Of a stretch of DNA of 64,000 nucleotides, positions 31,087 through 42,990 are shown in pieces. Source of the DNA: Curvularia sp. ZM96 (lineage: Eukaryota; Ascomycota; Dothideomycetes; Pleosporales; Pleosporaceae); assembly GCA_022457065.1 (NCBI GenBank), contig JAJGBQ010000005.1, forward strand, positions 248,001 to 312,000, given 5' to 3'. Each line of letters starts with the position of its first letter. Position 1 is the first letter of the stretch. Both the position numbers and the translations under genes were made by a program. Below the pieces are notes generated by a model. It made no database searches, was not told the origin of the DNA, and was given only the letters and a program-made list of their open reading frames with translations.

Positions 31087-33465
31087 ATCAACATTCTTTC
31101 CTCATCACTGGAGTTCCTCATTACGGTCCGTCGAACGTCGCACGTACCCTAATCCAGGCTTCATCTTAGACTTGTACACTGTTCATAGTTTCTCGTCCGA
31201 AGGGTCGTGGCATGCCGCAACAAGTACCCGCCCGGGGTAGGCCTTCCTTGGGCTAGCTGTGTTTCTCCACTGCCGGTATGACCTGCGGCCAGACAACATC
31301 TTCATGTTCTGGTCGCATCTGTGACTAGCTTGCATAGATTCCAACCATCCTGATATCACGCGGTTCACTACAGCACCAAGCTTTGCGGTGGCTCGGGCGA
31401 GATTTCTCGCTGCTAACGTCTTTCCCCCAATGGTGGGCAATCTGTTCACGTCAACTAATCTCCAGTATCTGTATGGCTTCCGATCCCCAACATCAACGGC
31501 AAGGGAAAGTTCGTCTGTAGATCAGCCGTCTGCTGAGCCGAAATGTGACAATCACCCATATACCGACAGTATTATGCTGCTCACCATCCGCCTGGAGTTA
31601 GTGCTGTCCTTGTTTTTGACTACTGAAACCCGTTCCGCTGTGCGCTAACCCGGATGCATGAATAAGTCGTTTGGTTGAATGTTGTCTCAGACCATCCCTG
31701 GTAGTACTTACGGCACATTCCCTGTTTTCTCCACCTGGGGGAACGGCAACCTTTTCACGGCTAGAGACCCTTTCGAAATTTTCGTGGGCTAACAAGAAGA
31801 GCCGTGCCTATCATGCTCAAAACTCCGGTGTGCCCTCGTGCCGAGAGATGCGTACCATGGGACGAAGTGAAAATCTCGCCCATCTCCAGTGGAGAAGCAA
31901 TAGCCGCCTTTACTGCTTGAAGTAAGGGAGACGCGCGGAACAATAATAGGTATAGCTGCTGGGGATCGTTATACTATGCCTGGGATGGTCAGCAATTGGC
32001 CACATCCTGCGGATACACGATGCCGACGCATAGCAAAAATGCTATGTATCTCACTCAAGGTAAAAGAGCTTGATTGATTACGACAGGGAGACATAGGCTG
32101 TAAAGCAGGTTTTGGAAGTTTTCACACTACGAATTGCAGAGATCCGTGGCATGATTGGTTCCCTGTGTCTCAGTCCCCTGAACCAAAAACTGTTCCTTAT
32201 GTGGTACGACGATCGCAAGGTACACACGCATCTATGGCCCCACATACGGCCTTGGTGACCCAAGTCCCTTGCATGGTCGGTTGATTCGGACTCTGTCATT
32301 GGAGGATAGCTTGATGGAAAGCTTGATGGCAACTCCGATATCAATACTAAAGACAAAGACAATGTATAACGGTCAGTCTAGAGCTACAGGAAAAGATCAA
32401 TGCTGACCCTTTAGTGCTTATTGTCTGCGACACACCTGCCACCATTACCAGCCACTGTTGGCACAGTATGAAATTCGAGCATTGGCAGACTAGCTAACTG
32501 TGGCTGGCTTGCCATATACCTCCAAAAGAAGATACCTTTTGTCTTGGAGATGACGTAGCAGAATACGGCCAACTAGATGCAAATTTAGCATGAGCCGTAA
32601 GACGGCGACCTGATAGTTGGAGCAGGGACGGTATCGTGTACACTTCCATCCTCGGCACTTTCACCGACCCAGCACATCAGCAAGCGAGCCAACGAGCCGC
32701 GATTTGTGTGGTTTGGGCCGCAAGGTTGGAGACGCGATGGGCGGTCGTAATCCAAGACGCAACCGAGATCAGCTTGAATGATCCGCAAGCGAAGATTCTC
32801 CCCGAAGAACGCTAATGCGATCAGATCCGCTCATTGGCCCAACGCGCCTTGCCTCGCGTGGCTCAGGGTTTCGCGACGTTCAAACGGTCCGAATTTGACA
32901 GGATCGATACTCTGCTCTCTCCACAAAAGGCCCGTTTTGTCACAGCACAGGCATGGACGGTACGAGTCGCACGTACATAGGGGACGGAATCAGTATGAGC
33001 CATGAGTTCAGCCAGTCCGGCTAGCGCTAAGCCAGGGCCGAAATGACGTCAAGAATTGGAGGAGAGCCTGAAGCATGGGCGGTGCAAACCGTGGTGATGG
33101 TTGACGATATTTACTGTGGCCTCTGACAAGTTCATGAGGAGTATTCCTACAGGTGGCGAGGTGGCCTTGTTCAGGTACGAGGCCTGAGACTCTTATCAAA
33201 TGGCTCTCGTCCAATAGGAATTCGTTCCTCACAGACTTATTGAGCCCCAGCCATCGACGCCCGATCCATGAACCCAGGTGGCCATGCCCAAGATTTGGAG
33301 ATCACTCCCTGTTTAAGGACACCCCTGTACAAATCCGTAGCAATGATAATACCGCTGGCCTAGTCCAAGCATCCTCAAGGTCAACAATCATCACCACCAT
33401 CATCAGTATCATCGACAGCATAGACAACCCTAACTTCACCCTTACGGGTGGAACTCCTGGGCAAC
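31087..33465. other. Gene-poor 2.4 kb region
   Basis: I find no frame with convincing coding character on either strand. The sequence is moderately GC-rich in parts, with a loose duplication around 32140-32170 versus 32260-32300. A missing first exon with signal peptide for the pepsin-like gene may lie near its 3' end, with an acceptor CATAG at 33419-33423. Confidence 0.4.
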
Positions 33466-35234
33466 ATGGCTTGCTCAAATGGTTCCGCACCACTGCTTTT
33501 GCCTTGGACCAACAATTCTGTCTCCGCTGACGGCACCATCCTTTCCAGAGGCATTTCTTTCGCCATTGGTACACCTCCTCAGTTGTTCTCTTTGACGCCT
33601 TCGACGATAACCAACAATGCTTTCATCAACAACGCGGCTCAATGTGGATCGGCGAAGAACAGCAGTTGCACTGGCCAGCTAGGTGGCATCTACAGCAGTA
33701 CAGCCTCCACTTCTTTCGCGCAGGTAGACTACGCGACGTGGACTGGGAGCAGAGAGTCCGTGGATATGGCATCAGAGAACCCGTACATCTTCTTGAGCGA
33801 TGCTGCGGCATTTGGTCCAAACAATGCCACTAACAAGTTTCCTGCTTTCCCTATGTATACGACGGGATCCGCCAACAGTGAGTACTCAACTGGAGACACT
33901 TGGAATGTTCAAAGCACTAACACAATGTAGCGAGCGTAGATGCTTTCACGGAGAATGACCCAGGCTTTCGAGCCACTTTGCCTTTGGGTATGGACTCTAG
34001 CTTTTTGAATTTTCTTGCCGACTCAGGCCAGGCTTCATCGCGGACGTACGGGCTGTGGGTTGGTTCAGAATCAGAAGACGCACCCCAAGATGGCTTGCTC
34101 GTAGTTGGCGGCTATGACAAGAGTCGCTTCACCACTCCACCGACCAAGTTTCCTATGTTCTCGGATTGTCCTACATGCGCTGTTGTCACGGCCATGACCT
34201 ATGACGCCGGAGGTACAAGCACCACGCTCTTCGGAGACGCCGCGGATACTCTCACTGTACAACTGGATCCTTTCTCTTCAGATTTGAAACTTCCACAGGC
34301 CATGCTAGACAAGCTCGCAGCTGCTGAAAAAACGGCCGTTTGGAACGAAACTTCCCGTCGTTTCGAGCTCCCTACCAGTCCGGCTCCCACAGGCACAATC
34401 ACCATCACGATTTCTGACATGGGCAAACCCGCTGGTGATGCATCGAAGCCATCAGTCGCTTCGTACAAGACTGTCATCCCGGCTTCTGAGCTTTTCAACC
34501 GACCCCGAGCATATAACGCTGCTGGTGTGCTTGAAGTAAACAATGCAACCGTGTTCAACATGGCTGTGACGAACCAAACAGATTCGATATCCGTAGGAGT
34601 GTTGGGCCTTCCCTTCTTTACACAGAACTACCTTATTGTCGACCCTGATGCGAAGAACTTCCAGCTCGCACCCGCCGTTGTTGCAGCCGCCGATCCCTTG
34701 GGCAAAGATGCCAAGTTAGAGAAGATATGTCGTGTTCTGCCTGGAACGAAGCCAAAGTCATCCCAAGTCGCAGCTCTAGCAGGAGCTGTTGCAGGATCAA
34801 TAATCGGCACGCTCCTCCTCGTCGCACTCTTCTTGTACCTACGGAAGCGAAGAAAGAACGCAAAAAGTCTAACTAACTCAGCCGAAAGACCTATAATGCA
34901 ACGCTTAGGTGCACCAGAATCAGAAGAGAGCAAGTCTCTTGAGTTGCCGCGTCAAGCTCCGCCAGCACCGCCGCCTCCACCACCTGCTGCTCTTTCTTCT
35001 TCTACCCTTTCAACCGGTGGTATCACATTTCCCACCCCGCCTGTCGGCCGTGCAGTTAGCACGCGGGGTGGAAAACACAGTGATCCTCGAAGGGGCTTGG
35101 TTCACGATACGTTCAAGAAGGTGGACGAAGACAATGACGGGAGACTATTGGACGAACGGCCTATGGGCCTCAGCGAGACAATTCACTCCCGTGGGACACT
35201 GCCGAGATTGGCTGCTGAGCATACTGTTGAGTGA
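33466..35234 (+). CDS. Catalytically dead pepsin-like (A1) membrane protein
   Basis: Exons 33466-33877 and 33931-35234 give 571 residues (GTGAGT donor, ATGTAG acceptor, phase 1). FAIGTPPQLFSL (32-43) is the entrance strand of an A1 aspartic protease, but the catalytic DTGS that should follow is replaced by LTPST. The second site, normally D-S/T-G, reads LDPFSSDLKLP with Asp250. Later GLPFFTQNYLIVDPDAKNFQLAP matches the C-terminal lobe of the fold. A membrane helix (about 418-441) with a basic stop-transfer RKRRKN is followed by a Pro-rich cytoplasmic tail. So the fold is kept but activity is most likely lost, suggesting a wall-facing binding or sensing role. The first exon is doubtful: no signal peptide follows the ATG at 33466, and MACSNGS looks like a post-cleavage start, so an upstream exon is likely missing. 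Confidence 0.75.
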
Positions 35235-36746
35235 TGCAAAACTCACGTCTGATGCCTACTGTAGAAATGGGAGGCTACTTTCCCTTGTGTTATTCCTCAA
35301 AACATTATACCCGAGCACAGAAAAAAGAATAGAGGCGCACTTTGCGCCAATATTGAGAACATTCTCTTTAGTTCAAACAAGATACTAGCTGTAATAAAGT
35401 CATTCTTTACATTCGAAATATCATTCCTGTGAATCTTTACAAGATTCTTCACGCCAAGCTGGTTCTCCTAAGACTTGTCTACACAAACATGTAATCTGTC
35501 CTTAAGCACTAAGGCAAGCAAATTTTCTCCCAGCAATGTGGCACAGAATATGCAAAGAACCAGCCCAGACGCAGTGAGGTGGTACTTGACGCATGGAGAG
35601 ATTCGGTGGTACAGAGTTGGACCCACCTTCTACGCTGGTCAAGAGATATTTTCACCTAGGAGAAACGACGGTAGCTAATGACTCCGATTAATGTCCTGCA
35701 TCGCGAGTGGAAAGCACGCACAGTCATCAAATAGAAATATATCCTCCTAGCGTATTGCGTAGTAACATGAGTGAACTAAACCTTCATACTTATGATGTTA
35801 TGATATGTGGTATTCTAAGTTATAGGGGTCTGGAATTAAACTTTCACAAGTCGGCCTTGCGAACTATGATGAGCACGCCTGTACTATATATCATATAGTA
35901 ATCCAATATTTATTGAAAGTGTGTGAATGAGATACCCGAAATGAGATATAGTAATAAGCTAAGGCGGATGGTTTTCGTGTCAGCAAGACCTGGATAAATT
36001 GAGCCTACTAGGCCACAATCACAAAAACACGAGTCGCATCCTGCACCTGCCCGGTACGATTTTGAGTTTGATGAGCCCCTTGTGTGATAATTCTGGCAAA
36101 TTATTGGGGAGTTGTTGTACTAGTGGGAGTGTGCAGAAATATTGATTATGGGATTTAGACTCTGAGCATCCCCTTTAAAACTCAAACCATCAGGCTTACC
36201 AGAAAGCGGCTTGCATCTTCCATAACATTTGTTTTGTATCTTTGTATGTGCGCCTCCACTTGTGCATTTTGAGCAGTCGTATATCAAGGTCCGCTTTCCT
36301 CAGCTAGAAAAACCATTTCGAAGGTAGGCCGATACTGAAATTTGCCGAAGACTGTAAATTCCAAAGCGCAAGTCTGTCAACTATTGAAAACAGATGTCTG
36401 TTTGTTATTCCTCAGGCCGGAGATGGCAGTGACGCAGGATAATGTGTAAATTTCGTGTCAAATCGGTGACTTAAGTACACAGGAAGAGTTGATGTGAAGA
36501 TCTTTGTATCTCTGGTTCAATCCAAGAGCGACGCAACGGCCTCGTCGCTATCGCTGATACTGTCCATTCTATGAGTGGTGCATCCCACAACTCCTAACAA
36601 AGCTTTTGGAGACTAGTCTATACAGATCCAACAGCCATTCCATGCCAACTGTACACTGAAAGGAAGGAACCGATCTCAGATTCCTCCCGAGATTCCACTT
36701 TACCCAATCATTTCGTCGTGAAAAGAAAACCCTATCATCAATAGCA
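35235..36746. other. AT-rich intergenic region
   Basis: About 1.5 kb with no supported gene. AT content is higher than in the neighbouring genes, and stop codons are dense in all frames from 35700 to 36500. It contains the 3' UTRs of both flanking convergent genes. Confidence 0.45.
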
Positions 36747-37583
36747 TCATTGATCCCCGAAATTCATCTCCCCGCCTAGTCTCCTCACTTCCTCAACAGC
36801 AAGGTCTCTCTGTACTTCCAGCTCCTTGATGTAGTTGATAGCAACCGCTAGCACTACGCTTTTGCTTATCCTCGCACCACCCATGGCGTTGTTCGAATCG
36901 GCTTGGAGCAGAGAAGGGACGGCTCGGCGTAGCCGCTCCAGCTCTGTGTTTAGCTTCTCCCGGTACTTGCGTTCGACTTCGGTGTGTGGTACACATTGTG
37001 GTCGGGTGACCTTGTGCGTTGGGATGTTTGCCGACACCTTGGCCGAAGGTGGGAGGCGGGGGCGGCCTCGTTTGCGCTTGATGGGCTCGAGACTGGCGTG
37101 AATGAAGGTTGTAGGACGGGTTGGGGGTGGCGTTAGATGAGTCTGTTTGGTGATTCGAGGGGAGATGGCTGGTGATGCGGGACTACTGCTACTGCAGGAG
37201 TGGACCGAAGTGGTGGCGTGATAGGTCTCCGTCGTTTCAACGTCGAAAGGTGTCTTTCCGTAGGCTAGATCGCCTGAGTTGAAGCCGATCCAGGCATTCA
37301 GATCGATACCGTTGGCTGCGGGTGCCATGTCGGCCAGTGAAGTTGTGTCGGGAAATAGCCCAGGTGATGGGCAACCCCAGGAGCTGGCTGCGTCCAGAGA
37401 TTCTGTGGTAGAATAGCATTGTGAGTTGTCATCGATGAGGTAGCCCTGGAAGTAATCAGGGGTTTGTGTGTAAGAGTCCGCCAAGTATGATTCTGGTGTT
37501 TCTGGTGAGAGATAAGCCCCGTTGTTTGGAGAGTATAGCCTTTGCGTATCCATAAGGTGTGTAGGTAGGCTTGAGAAATCCAT
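36747..37583 (-). CDS. bHLH transcription factor, SREBP-type basic region
   Basis: This intronless protein has 278 residues. The N-terminal 165 residues are Ser/Thr/Pro/Asp-rich and look like an activation region. KRKRGRPRLPPS (169-180) is an AT-hook-like minor-groove motif. The bHLH spans about 197-270: HTEVERKYREKLNTELERLRR carries His200, Glu204 and Arg208, and Tyr207 sits where SREBP-class factors have their diagnostic Tyr in place of Arg. Helix 2 is SKSVVLAVAINYIKELEVQRDLAVEEVRRL. There are no membrane helices, so it is not a membrane-tethered SREBP. Many soluble fungal relatives regulate development or sterol genes. It probably binds E-box or SRE-like sites as a dimer. The specific targets are unknown. 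Confidence 0.85.
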   Translation of the reverse strand: MDFSSLPTHLMDTQRLYSPNNGAYLSPETPESYLADSYTQTPDYFQGYLIDDNSQCYSTTESLDAASSWGCPSPGLFPDTTSLADMAPAANGIDLNAWIGFNSGDLAYGKTPFDVETTETYHATTSVHSCSSSSPASPAISPRITKQTHLTPPPTRPTTFIHASLEPIKRKRGRPRLPPSAKVSANIPTHKVTRPQCVPHTEVERKYREKLNTELERLRRAVPSLLQADSNNAMGGARISKSVVLAVAINYIKELEVQRDLAVEEVRRLGGEMNFGDQ

Positions 37584-39968
37584 GGTGATTTGTGTGAACT
37601 GGAGTTTCGGATGTCTTGTTGCCTGCTATCGCACCATGTACTCGATAATGATATAAAGATGGGTTGTACTAGCGGCCGTTTGACAAGTCGACCCTAGATT
37701 CAGCTTGGCCTTGGCGGACGCAGTCAGCCCTACATTGTACGGGAAGCCAGGATCGCCAAGTTGCAACGGTGGAGCGATCCACCGCTTGTGCATGGTCTTT
37801 TGCCAGCAATAGGACATGAAGTCACTGCGACCGTTGCATCGACTAGGGCCTAGACCCCTCGGAGCGGAGCGAGAAGGGCGGAGACGCTTGCACGTGCGAA
37901 GCCCTGGATTCCTCAGCCGCACGGGGTGCGGTCTGATAAGATTACCCCGTAAGCCCCTACAACCATGATATTCGCCACCAAGCGGTCAGAGACCCTGTGA
38001 GACTTCAGTGCTTAGCGGTCTCGGCTAACTGCCGCTGAAGCTGATCTATACAGTGATTGCGCTTCTTGTTCCTGTAGTCTTTTTGCTTCTATGGGTGGTG
38101 GGATGCCACGCGATTATGCATTGACTGCTGTTCGATGTGCGGGGGGAGTCGTCTGTGTTCGATCACGAATATTCCGTCCAATTGCAACCAACGAGTGGGT
38201 CGCTGGCCAAAGGCAGATTAGCCCAAACAGCGAAGCCTTCTTCAGTTCGCCGATTAAATTCTCAGCCGCTTGCATCACCGCCTCTAGTATGGATGCAGAA
38301 GAATGTGTTTTGCAGCATGAATCTGGGTATCGTGAACCCTGCCAATGTTTGGCTTGCATGCGAGAGCCGCAGCGTAGCAAAAGAGGCGCTGGTCTAATCT
38401 ACATCTAAATTGGGTTGCATACACTAGACATGTTTCTGATGCATGAAGGGGATCATGGTACCGACGAGAAACTTCTAGCGGACTGCTTCAATCTAAATCA
38501 ACCTTCACGGCGCCTATCTGGCATAGACTCTCCCACAATAGGAAAATGGCAAAGCGACTCCCTTAGCATGCATAGGAAACGCGAGATCCAGATCTTACAA
38601 TCAATCATTTAGCTACAGTCCTGCAAGCAGGGTTTTCGCAATCCTCACAAGACATGTCTTCACAATGACTGTTGCTGCTAAATTCCGAGGTAAATTGGAT
38701 AAATCTTTACCACCAAAAACGTTAGATGGGCGGGGCGGAACCTTTCAAGCACGGATGCAACAGAATAAGAAACAAATGTAACATTACAAGTCGCCGTTTA
38801 ACTTCGACATAGCCACCTTCCAACGCAATAAGCACGGCGCCACAACCCTAAACGGGCAACTTTAAGGGCACAGCTGTACCGCTAATCTCACGAGCACAAA
38901 ATGTCGGCTAAAATGTCTCTCACGACAAAGAGTGCGCAAATTTACAACAATAATGGAACATGCGCCTCCAACTCCACCCCCACTGCCACATTTATTCAAA
39001 GTATCAAGTATAGTATCATCGTACACTCGGGGTCTCCGCTGCCAGTGAGGGTATTTGAGCGCAATGGGATGACCCACTGCCAAGATCAATGCCTCCAGGA
39101 CACAACCCAAACACGCTCAATGGAACCTCAGTCCTCTAGGCGATCTTCATCTCCTACAACCCCCAGTCAATGTACCTGCTGTTATTCCTACCTTGGCATC
39201 AGTGTGGGGCATATACCAAGCAATGCCAGCCAGCCACTACGCTGGAAGCCTAACTCCAACCATGTGGAAGCGATGTCGGAAGCCCACTGTGACAGCTTGG
39301 CAGCTTAAGGGACGGCGACGTGCACTGGATTGAATGCGATACCGTTTGAAAAGGGGAGAGGCTCTTGTCATGTCTTTTGATACACGGAACTTTGAATTGC
39401 CCAAAAAAAAAATCGAAGCTGGTGGTTTGATCGAGAGCGGTGTCAAGAATCTTACAAGACTTTTCGTTTAGCAGACGGCGGATGTCAGTGCCTTGCAAAA
39501 CAGCTTAAGCTCTCCACATTCAGTATGTATGCAGTTCGGCTCTTGTTGCTATTCTTATTGGAAGAGCTAAGACATAGTTGGAACCGTAGCTGTTCCTGCA
39601 TTGTGACGTTCAACAAAGCCAGCTTGACTGGGGTTTCGTGTCCCCGCTACGGCACGTGTTCGACGAATAAGCTCTCTATACGCCTCTATTCCATACAGGA
39701 AGGATCTAATGTCTCACCATGTCGTATTCCAATTGAACCAATAATTCTCCAAATCGAAATTCGTCTCGAACTGCTTTGCCGAGTTGCTTTACGTACAAGA
39801 CAGTCATGGTTTCGGTCACAGCATGTCCGTCAGTGGTGACATTGAAAGGGTTTACTGAACTTGTCCTAGGGTTGCATGGGTTGCTTACTTTTGGCGGTAA
39901 TATCATGTCATTTTAACGACAATGGCGCGCCGCGGAGCTTGAAGATAAGAGATCAAATTGGTTCTTAC
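37584..39968. other. Gene-poor 2.4 kb region
   Basis: No supported gene. It starts with the promoter of the bHLH gene, and short frames elsewhere lack family likeness. It ends at the left inverted repeat of the HET element. Confidence 0.4.
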
Positions 39969-39970
39969 TA

Positions 39971-40018
39971 CTATCCCTTCACGTGTGGCGGAAAGCCCTG
40001 CGTGCTAGCATGCTAACT
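39971..40018 (+). repeat. Left inverted repeat of the HET element
   Basis: Pairs with 42600-42647. The best block is 23 bp with one mismatch, including CACGTGTGGCGGAA; the inner end is ATGCTAACT in both copies. It is preceded by TA. Confidence 0.7.
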
Positions 40019-40139
40019 ATACTCTTCACTATAATAAACGCAACTATAGTTAGACTAAATTACCTTAGTTTGAACTAATATAGAGTAACAAATACTAAGC
40101 CATATCAATGTGAACCAATATCTAGCAAACTGCTTAGCC

Positions 40140-42324
40140 CTACACAATAGTAAACTCATATTGATCGTCTACTATTCGCTCGTAGAACAACTCTGGCATA
40201 TCCAGAGCTTCAAGCGCATCGCATAAAGCCCCAAATTGGTCTTCTTCAGGCTCCTCGTACACGCCACCTGAAGCAGCCCATATAACCTCCTTTTTTCGGT
40301 GCTCCTTGAATGAACGTGCGATCTCGTCGTAGATGCTGAAGTATCCGACTCGCCTGTACTGCCCATTCTCCTGTCCTGTCAGACGAAGAAGAAGCCCCTG
40401 CAACGGTTTACCATCAATGTCATCGGACTGAGCAACCCCTAGAAGAACGACGGGATTTTGATCGTCGTTGATTGAAGCCATCTCCTTGGCTTTTTCGTCC
40501 CAGCATAGCGGAGAGAATCGGACATGAACACCAGAGCCAAGTAATATCAGACTCGGACCGCCTTCTTCGTCTGAGGAGAATGACCCATGCGTGAGCACAG
40601 CCCTGCATAAGCGGCCCTTCATGCGAATGAAGCCAGACGAGACCGCGCCAAATGAGTCCGAAACGGGGTGTACATTAGCATGAACCAAAGTCGCCCATAG
40701 AGTCATGGAACCCCATCTTGTAGGAATAATGTGGCCGTCGAAAGATGCCCATGACCATGACGGTGCAACGTAGGTTTGTGGCCGACTGCCAGCAGAAGAT
40801 GGGTCCGTGATCCACATGAGCTGCAGTTCAAAGTCACGACCCCAATGTCCCGCGTAGTACCGCAAAGACTTGTCGTTTTGTCGCTTTTCAAACATGTATT
40901 TCGCGACTCCAGATATTGCGACCAGCTTATCTGTAACAAATGACAGCTTTCCAGAGCTGTAGAAGTCGACAATGTCTCTCCATATAGCCAGAAATTGAGT
41001 GGTGGGATCGTCTGGGCTGTTGCGAGGTGCGGTAGGAATAGCTAGGTGTGTTCTTCTAGAGAAGGCAGTCTCTTCAAGCTTTCCCGTGACGTCTGTTTCG
41101 GATGCTTCGCATTCATCGCATTCCCATACGACTTTGTGTTTCAGGAAATGCACAGTACGTGGCGCGAGAAGGCGCTCTTGAACGACCCATGCCCTACCCC
41201 CTAGTGGCGTGTCATCAAGTACATTACCGACTTCGGGTCTCGGCCACAAAACGACTGGTTTACGATGCCATTTGGCAGGCGTATAGGTAAGATGTACAGG
41301 CAGAGGATTAACCGATTTCCACGACCGTTGCTGAAAAAGACCCCCGCGGGAGTCGTTAGCCGCGTTTGCCCCGATGTTGATGAAAGAGTTCATGTAGACA
41401 GAAGTCATCCGGGTACACTCGTTCGCCCAGTCATCACCGTCGTCTTGGATGATGCAAAGAGAATCAATCCATATATATTCGATACCAAGCGACCTGGTGA
41501 GTGTAATAGCGTGCTGATAGGTTAACGGGAGTTTGTCGATATCGATTCCACTCAAGAATGCTTGTAGTGTGCTCCTTTCTAGCTTCATCGGCATGTACTG
41601 ACCCCAACAGTGGCTTAGAGTCGCGTATGTTGCATCTGCAGGTATCTGAGCAGTCTGTCGGAGATAGACTTTGGGGCTCGGATCAAAGGCCTGCAACTGC
41701 AGCAACCGAGTAGGAGTTTGGCGAAGCCGCTCACGTGCTCTTTGTGCGCATCTCATATGGGCCATGTTGCATACCCTCAGCCAGTGATGTATGGCGTTCA
41801 GAGTCTCAAAGGAGCCAGTTGATGGCTGTACTCGCTTAAGAAGCCGTGCTGGTAAACGAAACGTAAGTAAAGAAATATAACCTAAGGCTGCGATACATAC
41901 TCGTTTGAAGCGCATCTGTGAGAACCTCGCATTGCAGTTTGCAGATGACTACCCGATTGCACGCAGGTGGTCTCGGCTTTGCTTCCTCAATACGAAAGTA
42001 CGGAGTCGCTTGAGGGTCTGGCGGCGGAAATGCAAAAAACCAAACAACAGCAATAAATTGGGGCTCGCTTTCGCTCGCGCGATCCAGTTCTTCAAGATAC
42101 TTTCGCTGGTCTTTAGGTTTTATACACGACATTATCAAAGTGCACATATGACAGCCGTTCTCCAAAGACACCTTTAGTTGACGAATGTTATGGAATTCCA
42201 TTGTTGCTTCGGTTCTGGTCTGCTGTCTTGCAACAAAGCTTAGAAACGAGCGACACATTCGGCAAAACTCGTTTGCAGAGTTGGCCATCCAAACCTGTCG
42301 CTGGGCTGGGGCTTGGGAATGCAT
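40140..42324 (-). CDS. HET-domain (heterokaryon incompatibility) protein
   Basis: Exons 42324-41901 and 41848-40140 give 710 residues (GTATGT donor, TTACCAG acceptor, phase 1). Residues 1-141 include Cys/His pairs (FCRMC, CHMC) in a region commonly seen before fungal HET domains. The HET domain follows, with YATLSHCWG (216-224), YIWIDSLCIIQDDGDDW (266-282), the downstream CTRMTSVYMNSFINIGA block and RAWVVQERLLAPR. HET proteins trigger death of fused cells that differ at an incompatibility locus, and the domain is TIR-like in fold. The C-terminal half has no repeats such as WD40 or ankyrin. The gene sits alone between two inverted repeats, ending about 120 bp from the left one and starting about 275 bp from the right one. 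Confidence 0.9.
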
Positions 42325-42599
42325 TGGACTGGAAGGACTCGGTATGGTTGCGTACGAAGGGTAGGACTCCCGTAAAAAATGAGATGTTTTGAGTGAGGAA
42401 AGTAGGTCCAGGCTGAGATTCTTGAGGATATGTTTTAGTGCAGTACTATTATTCTCGGCATCAGCCGCAATCTCTTTGTGGCGTCGTGTTCGCTTTCTTT
42501 AGGCTAAGCTTTCATCCCCATTCGATATTTTGAAGCTGTGCTAGCGAATTCCGCGGAACCACTGATGTTCATCTGAGGATGCTGGTCACTTGACCAACG

Positions 42600-42647
42600 A
42601 GTTAGCATACTAAAACATCAGGTATTCCGCCACACGTGGAGGGATAG
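42600..42647 (-). repeat. Right inverted repeat of the HET element
   Basis: Reverse complement partner of 39971-40018, 38 of 48 positions identical. It is followed by TA at 42648-42649. Confidence 0.7.
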
Positions 42648-42649
42648 TA

Positions 42650-42990
42650 CTATTAAGACGACATAATTTGCGGACGAGAGACCTGGCGCAGACCTGAACG
42701 AAAAATGGGCTATAGTACTCAAACTTACATAAAGTATCCCGCTCCCATGATAGTCAGTTATTGCCTGGAGCTTAACACATCATAGAAATTCGATGCTAAC
42801 CACGATGTACTATGCAGCAGTCACCATGTTAACTCAATTTTCCCGCTTCCGCGCATCAGAAACAGCAGACCGTACAGCATGGCTGAAGGTTGGTCGGACA
42901 TCCCTGGGCGCAAAGAGTAGTATTTATGCTCTCGTATATTGCAGTCACACATTACTACCTGTTCTACTACCTGTCGCCGTATCTTCAGGC
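42650..42990. other. Short intergenic DNA before HMG-CoA synthase
   Basis: About 340 bp between the right repeat of the HET element and the HMG-CoA synthase stop codon. It should be the synthase 3' UTR. Nothing else is seen. Confidence 0.5.

Larger units (their letters stand above)
39971..42647. mobile_element. Putative TIR-bounded element carrying a HET gene
   Basis: Two inverted repeats of 48 bp bracket one gene. The left one (39971-40018) begins CTATCCCTTCACGTGTGGCG, and the right one read inward (42647-42600) begins CTATCCCTCCACGTGTGGCG. By my count they match at 38 of 48 positions without gaps, and 7 of 10 differences are transitions. Each is flanked outside by TA (39969-39970 and 42648-42649), as expected for a TA target-site duplication of the Tc1/mariner kind. 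The 2677 bp inside contain only the HET gene and no transposase, so mobility would need an enzyme elsewhere. A chance pair of unrelated miniature elements is the main alternative. Confidence 0.55.

Noticed and set aside
32078..32362. Loose duplication around 32140 and 32260
   Set aside because: Only short patches match by eye, and I could not show more identity than chance.
39971..42647. HET element as part of a Starship-type giant element
   Set aside because: No tyrosine recombinase (DUF3435) captain is present, and the unit is only 2.7 kb with inverted repeats, unlike Starships.
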